Shown here one piece after another: positions 59,070 to 64,000 of a DNA stretch of 64,000 nt (the stretch's first letter is position 1; every line of letters starts with the position of its first letter). Both the position numbers and the translations under genes were made by a program. This DNA is from Climacium dendroides (Eukaryota > Streptophyta > Bryopsida > Hypnales > Climaciaceae), in the NCBI GenBank assembly GCA_950106755.1, contig OX467089.1, forward strand, positions 29,183,345 to 29,247,344, written 5' to 3'. Below the pieces are notes generated by a model. That model was given only the letters and a program-made list of their open reading frames with translations, did not search any database and had not been told where the DNA came from.

Positions 59070-59660
59070 TTCTAAAAGAGATTTTATGCAAGGGTACCTT
59101 GTGCAATCTTGACTTTTCTTTTGTGTTAAGAGCTTTTGGAAATGAGCCTCAAATACAGTAGATCTTGGAGGAAAATTCACATTGGAAATTCATATTAAAA
59201 AATTATAGAGTAAATTTTGTAAAGCCGTAAATTGATTGGGGTAGTGCAAGTTCGGCCCATTAACCTCAATTCTTTGGGTCCCCAACATTTTAGATTTGCC
59301 TTGCCAAAAAGGCTTCAACTTTTTTTTTCGATTTTAACACCATCATAGTCAAATGTTATAATCTTTCACTCTACAAGTGATATTGTTGTGCTTTCTTTTC
59401 CTATGCAATCTCTAACAAGTCTAATTTGAATTTGTATGGTTACAATTCCAAAAAAATTGATACATCTTACCAAAATGTGGGCTCTTTGTTCAATTTAGAG
59501 CAAATTAGAGGAAGTTGAAATTTGAAAACAAGGCTTGGGCATGTAGGGGTTACAACATCCTATCGTTATTTGGATGATTGGATTTGTTTGAACCATCAAC
59601 CAATTTTTTTTGGGCCAATTGAAGGCCCAAATGCCTAAAACAAAATAGACTGCACCAAAT
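59070..59660 (+). repeat. AT-rich direct repeat, copy 2
   Basis: Diverged copy of 55790-56340, again directly before a CCGTCC tract. Together the two copies flank the kinase-like gene. Confidence 0.7.
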
Positions 59661-59897
59661 CTATAGGTTAAATTTGAAGAAAAATTGGATGATAATGCCA
59701 AATTGCTCGAATTTGAAAGAAAAAAAATTGGCTGAAATTGTGCACATCAAATGTAACTTATCTAAATATGTGGATGAAAAGATAGTTCTATCCATTATTG
59801 TGTCGTATATTGCCACTTTAGCAATTCTCCAAAATTGGAAAAAAAAACCATGGTTTCATCCCTACACCGAAGTTTACCCCATTTTCCACCCAATGCC

Positions 59898-60143
59898 CCG
59901 ATTGGACGACCCCACACCGACCCGCCTTTCCGTCTGCCCCGTCCACCTTCCCGTCCGCCTCCCCGTCCACGTTCCCCGTCCGCCCTCCCGTCCGCCTTCC
60001 CCGTCCGCCCCGTCCGCCTTCCTGTCTGCCCCGTCCGCCTTGTTCGACTTCCTGTCCGCTGGACGGGAACAGTCGGAACATCCTATGTCGGCGGAAGTTC
60101 GGGAACCGGCGGACGCGGACGCTGGACGTCTAAACGTCCGGAT
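59898..60143 (+). repeat. CCGTCCGCC-type tract 5' of the phosphatase-like fragment
   Basis: CCCGTCCGCCTCCCCGTCC and CCTTCCCGTCCGCC words in gene-sense orientation, running almost into the following frame. Confidence 0.85.
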
Positions 60144-60174
60144 GTCCATGTAACCCTGCTACCGGGGGAGGTTC

Positions 60175-60477
60175 TTGTCCCAAAATACCGTGATTGTGGA
60201 TGACAGTCCCAGTAAGCACATTCTTAACAGTGCTGAAAACATCATTTTGCCGGAGTCATGGTCATACAAGGGTAATGGTTTGAAGGACACTTTCCTCCTG
60301 GATGTCTTGTTGCCTTGGTTTCAGAATCTTCACGCGGCATGTGAACAAGGGCTTAGGTCTTTTCGACAGAATGCAGCCAATAGAATTGGACGTCGCATGC
60401 TCTATGATAGTCGAAAACAGAAGAAGGATTATGATAAGTTGATGGAGGTCGTCCAAGCGTCACCTAACATTCGTTAG
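60175..60477 (+). pseudogene. C-terminal fragment of an FCP1/SCP-like phosphatase domain
   Basis: The frame contains VIVDDSPSKHILNSAENIIL followed by PESWSYKG and KDTFLLDVLLPWF. This is the style of the second half of the FCP1-homology (NLI-interacting factor) HAD phosphatase domain, where the DDSP-like motif and the LLPWL segment are conserved. The N-terminal DxDxT catalytic motif is absent: the CCGTCC tract lies where it would be. So this is a truncated, probably inactive copy. FCP1-type enzymes dephosphorylate the RNA polymerase II tail or other Ser/Thr proteins. Confidence 0.55.
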
Positions 60478-60762
60478 GACTAGGTTGAAGGAGGGATAGG
60501 TTGTCGATTTTCATGCTCTAGTGCAGTTTAGATCAAGTTGAACTAACTTAAGCTTGTTTTCTGGAAATTTGTAATATTTATCCTTATTCTTCTTTTAAAA
60601 TAGGAATGGTTCAGTATACTTGTTTCAAGTCAGATTGAGTCAAGCTTGTTTCCTAGTTTGTTCTATTCATATTTTGCATTTGGTCATGGATGGTGTTTCA
60701 AATTCTCAATTCAATGTAGTTGTGCTCCATGGTTATAATATAAATATTATTTGTTTTTAGAA

Positions 60763-61240
60763 TTCGAGCGTATTGGATTCACCTGATGGAGATGATCACT
60801 TGTCGTGCATTGCATCGGTGGATTCTATATTGGACTATGGGCAATACATAATCCTTAGCAAGGGAAATTTTCTCTGCTCAGTGGCAACAACAAACTCCAC
60901 AATGGACTACTCTACAAAGCCCGTGGATGACGGTACAGTGGATAGTCCGCCAAATAACACTCCACGTTTGTCGAAGTCTTGCTCGCCTTCTCCTTTGCGC
61001 TGTGGGGGGCCTCTTACTTCTTGGTTATCACCAGTGGCATCAAACAAAGCGCCTAAGAACAAGTTGTATGAAGAGGCCGCAACACCAATTCTTGCACTAG
61101 TGAACAAATCACTAGTCTCTAGTGGATCTCGTGATACACATGTTGGAACTGCTTCTGATAGTGTAGGGTGCCGTCCTAGGTATGTCTTGTCAAGGAGCGT
61201 CCGGAAGTCTAGGACCCATGATGGGGTGCAACCGATTTGA
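60763..61240 (+). pseudogene. Possible second exon after the phosphatase fragment
   Basis: After an acceptor-like TTTGTTTTTAG near 60761 the frame reads SVLDSPDGDDHLSCIASVDS and a Ser/Pro-rich region to a TGA at 61238. No domain is recognised. It may be the tail of the phosphatase-like gene or unrelated. Confidence 0.3.
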
Positions 61241-61577
61241 TGCGATGCTTGTCATCTCGATGCATGGGACCTCAAGTACATTCAACGACAGATGCATCAA
61301 CAGTGGAATGAATACAAGAAACCAAATACAGGATATAGTTGGTGACCTGAGATTCTAAAGGCAAGGGAGTTACAACGAAGTAAATCACACATATAATACA
61401 TGTTTACATTGTAGACTAGGAGTCTACAAAGACATACATGATAGAAATTTGTAAATGATAGTCTTCTGTCAATACTAGAGGTTCGAATACTATACATTTA
61501 GGACTGCTTGATAATGATGTTTTATATCACCGTATGTCACGTTATACAATAGTATAGACTAGATGGTAAGCAAAGCA

Positions 61578-61993
61578 CACCGTTTACTATTACAAACCAG
61601 GTGGTCAAAATGTTACATCTTCATTGCACGTTATAGTCATGCGAATAGAAGCTTAGATGAGCAATCACATGGTGATTGAAGAATGAAGTGCATGTTCAGT
61701 TGTGACATGGTTCTGAGCACAAATATTACAAAAACTAAATATGCAGACGTTGCTCTCAACACATTCATATGTGGCACTACAACTTGCAATGTCTAGAGTG
61801 CAATTTCTCAGAGTTCAAGAGTGGCATATAGATGACTTGTTTCTATAAATAATATTTATGTATAGAACCATGTGACAACTGAACATGCACTTCATTTTTC
61901 AATCATGTGATTGCCCATTCAAACAATCTATTTGCAATGGCTAACTCAAGCGGTGGAGACATGATATTTTGCTACTAGGAGTATAACGGTGGG
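61578..61993. repeat. Fold-back (long inverted repeat) element
   Basis: The arm near 61640-61735 (GCAATCACATGGTGATTGAA, GAATGAAGTGCATGTTCAGT, TGTGACATGGTTCT) is repeated inverted near 61858-61945. Weaker pairing extends to CACACCGTTTACT at the left and AGTATAACGGTGGG at the right. No frame lies inside. It is probably a small non-autonomous hairpin transposon; the target duplication was not identified. Confidence 0.65.
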
Positions 61994-62182
61994 CTAGACT
62001 TCCATTGCATTTTATCCAATATTTGTACATTTGGTGACTATTTTCTATTAATAGTATGGCATATCGCTGCTTTTTTTCAACCATTTTCAAATCCTACATT
62101 CGCAAATTTGTTTTGGATGTCCTTGCATTATACTTTTTGTATTTGCAAACCTCAAATTCTTCTTTGTTTACTACTTATGTGC

Positions 62183-62745
62183 CTCAAGAGAGTCCCAAAT
62201 CATTAGAAAATGACTCCCATTTCATTGGAAAACTCTCAAAATGTTGAATACAATGTTCTATACAGAATTCATAAAACCAAAATTTGGTCCATTCTTTGGG
62301 AAGGACTCTCTTAGTCTGCATTTCACATAATGTGGTGTGTGAGAGTTCATCCCAAAGAAGGAGCAAAGTTTGGTTCTTTGAATTCCGTTCTTTTCTTCCT
62401 TGAGTTCGTCTGTGTTGTTGATCTAGGTGATATCCGATAATTATATTATTAGATGTAATTTGTGAATATTTAATGTTATAAGTACAGATTTCATACATGG
62501 ATTATTCTATGTTTGTAGTTTATACGTCCAATACATGTATATTTAGTTATTACTTTCTATGAAATGCTAAGTATTGAAGAATTATTATATGGATTCTAGA
62601 ATTTTGTAATTACATACATGTTTTGTCTGTCATTTCATTGTTTTTTTGGTATTTTGTAATAAAAAATTCTTTTGATTTTGTAGTTACAATCACTCTAGAG
62701 TCTCCCATTTCATTGGAAAACTCCCAAAATAATGAATATGGTGTT
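62183..62745. repeat. Direct repeat pair (62183-62262, 62695-62745)
   Basis: Both copies carry GACTCCCATTTCATTGGAAAA-type sequence followed by CTCYCAAAATRWTGAATAY. The second abuts the kinase fragment. Related sequence occurs at 41449-41495. No gene lies between. Confidence 0.6.
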
Positions 62746-63081
62746 GAAGACGAGTCACGTGTCTACATTAGAGTTTGTAATTGGGGCATGTCTACTTTAG
62801 CAGCTACTAAACGAATGAAGTCCTTGTACACGTTCACATCAACAAGTGAGAGGATTGAAACTTTGCATAAGAAATGGTGGGTGGACCCTGATATTGCATA
62901 TTTGTACGCGAAAGATGCCGATGTGGAAAACATTCCAAAGTATTCACGCGCATTGGAAGAATATGGGGTTAGTAGAATCGCTCAAAGAATCAACAGAGAA
63001 TGCATGTCGGAGGCCTACTTCAAATTGCAATGAAAGACTGAAGGAATGGGCATGTTTACCTTCGACATATTGGAAAATGTA
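62746..63081 (+). pseudogene. Truncated paralogue of the kinase-like gene, left part
   Basis: Homology to 57.9-58.25 kb starts abruptly at EDESRVYIRVCNWGM and continues through MKSLYTFTSTSERIET, KWWVDPDIAYL and QRINRECMSEAYFKLQ. The metal-binding Asp of the DWG motif is Asn here (CNWG), so it would be inactive. The TGA at 63031 aligns with an Arg codon of copy 1. The frame then continues to a CACTA insertion at 63082. Confidence 0.75.
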
Positions 63082-63979
63082 CACTACAAGGATATCTGTG
63101 TCTTTATTGACAACAAATTAATAAAAAGTTGTCAATTGCTTGTCAGTAGGAACGTCTTGATTTGGCCAATTAGTTGACAAAATTTTGTCATAAGTTGTCA
63201 TCAAAATTTGAGACCTTTTCAACCTAGTTTTCATCCATGATGTCAAAAAAACTGATGATTTCTAGGCTCATGGCCCACATGTTGTTCCTAAACAACCGAC
63301 TAATTAAGTTTTACTACTTAAAAACATTATCTATCAAAATCAAGCTTCACATTCAAAAACATGCCTCCGAATGCCTCTTATTGCAAGTGAGGCGAGTGTA
63401 GAAGACAATTGCTTTATACAAAAAGGGTGGTGGTAGACAAGGCAACTCATATGGGATATATCAATTGCAGTAATTGTGTTCAAAATGAAATTTCAGACCT
63501 CACTTAGGCATAGTAGAATATATTTTTCAGAAAATTTTAAACTAAGATAAGTTGGGAAATCAATTTAAGTTTTACCTCCAAAAATCCGTTTCAGATTTAA
63601 ATTCTCCAATCAAAAGTTATGAACAAAATTCAAAGACAATGTAAACTTTGAACACAATTCCTGCAATTTTTAACAATGAGCGGTCAAGCTCTCATTGTTA
63701 AATTATCTCATAGTTTTTGAGGATTCTTGATGGACAATACATTTCACTATAAAAACAGCCTCTCTACCTCCTATCATACAAAATTTAATTCACAAAGTTC
63801 TTATCATTTGATAGCAGCATATTGTCAATACATGCTTGTTGTCAATTCGGATAGTTTTGTGTGAAAGCATTGACAGAAACAAAGAATTGATAGGAATAGA
63901 TTTGCAATTGACAGCTACTGTCATTTCCGATAATTTCGTGTTAAATGCTTGTCATTTTGGACCCCTTTCTCTTGTAGTG
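63082..63979. mobile_element. 0.9 kb non-autonomous CACTA element
   Basis: It begins CACTACAAGG and ends CTTGTAGTG (CACTACAAGAG inverted), flanked by the 3 bp direct duplication GTA (63079-63081 and 63980-63982). The interior is AT-rich, without frames, and enriched in TTGTCA/TGACAA words. Its ends differ from those of the 12.9 kb element (CACTATAAG), so it is a separate family. Confidence 0.9.
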
Positions 63980-63982
63980 GTA

Positions 63983-64000
63983 TTTCACCAATACTTGGAT
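63983..64000 (+). pseudogene. Kinase paralogue continues after the CACTA insertion
   Basis: TTTCACCAATACTTGGAT reads FHQYLD, which lines up with VFDTYLK of the full-length copy once the insertion is skipped. It is cut by the window end. Confidence 0.65.

Noticed and set aside
65..63033. Genome-wide reassignment of UAG to a sense codon
   Set aside because: Not claimed as fact. TAG aligns with several different residues, the nearest stop of the intact 938 aa frame is TAG, and TGA and TAA also interrupt frames. Methylation-driven decay explains much of the pattern.
1..64000. tRNA or rRNA genes
   Set aside because: I looked for tRNA-like box A/B pairs and rRNA-like conserved stretches and recognised none.

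Overview
The window is eukaryotic nuclear DNA, most likely from a streptophyte plant. Evidence: scattered CCCTAAA/TTTAGGG (plant-type telomere heptamer) runs, GT-AG introns, two CACTA transposons with plant-type ends, a hAT transposase, and a copied gene closest in remembered motifs to plant TFIIH subunit TFB1. A bryophyte or charophyte alga is my guess; the species cannot be fixed from this sequence. I see no intact host gene; this reads as a nested transposable-element (TE) island.

Layout. 0.06-4.6 kb: a minus-strand multi-exon gene with a ParB-like (INGQH) domain, nine in-frame TAG codons, and introns carrying the palindrome TATCCTCGAGTCGAGGATA. The same palindrome recurs to 10.1 kb. 8.6-10.2 kb plus 23.15-23.35 kb: the leader of a DUF7869-like transposase (938 aa, 23.45-26.27 kb). 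A 12.9 kb CACTA element (10230-23149, TSD ATT) splits this leader. The CACTA carries a near-complete TFB1 copy, other gene fragments and a TNPA/Transposase_24-like gene. 26.8-29.5 kb: first copy of a CCGGA-saturated element. 30.0-30.7 kb: first cluster of a second palindrome built on TTTAGGG/CCCTAAA arms. 31.9-35.6 kb: AT-rich, nothing coding. 36.0-40.6 kb: a second DUF7869-like locus whose leader holds an array of the second palindrome at ~100 bp spacing and whose ORF has three in-frame TGA codons. 41.5-43.2 kb: hAT relic. 44.1-47.7 kb: long minus-strand relic with coiled coil and RING finger. 51.0-54.0 kb: second CCGGA element. 54.4-55.5 kb: paralogue of the 47 kb N-terminus. 56.9-58.4 kb: protein-kinase-like ORF. 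60.2-61.2 kb: FCP1-like phosphatase fragment. 62.7-64 kb: second kinase fragment, interrupted by a 0.9 kb CACTA element (TSD GTA).

Three patterns stand out. (1) Each block is filled with its own short word (TATCCTCGA palindrome; TTTAGGG palindrome; CCGGA; CCGTCCGCC; GACGTC), through coding and non-coding parts alike. (2) Word arrays lie just 5' of the element genes, and the two DUF7869-like loci have the same layout with unrelated palindromes. (3) Long frames are broken mostly by point stops, strongly biased to TAG (about 25 TAG, 9 TGA, 2 TAA by hand count). That fits either CHG-methylation decay of CAG codons or UAG readthrough. Function calls rest on motif recognition by eye; no database search was possible.
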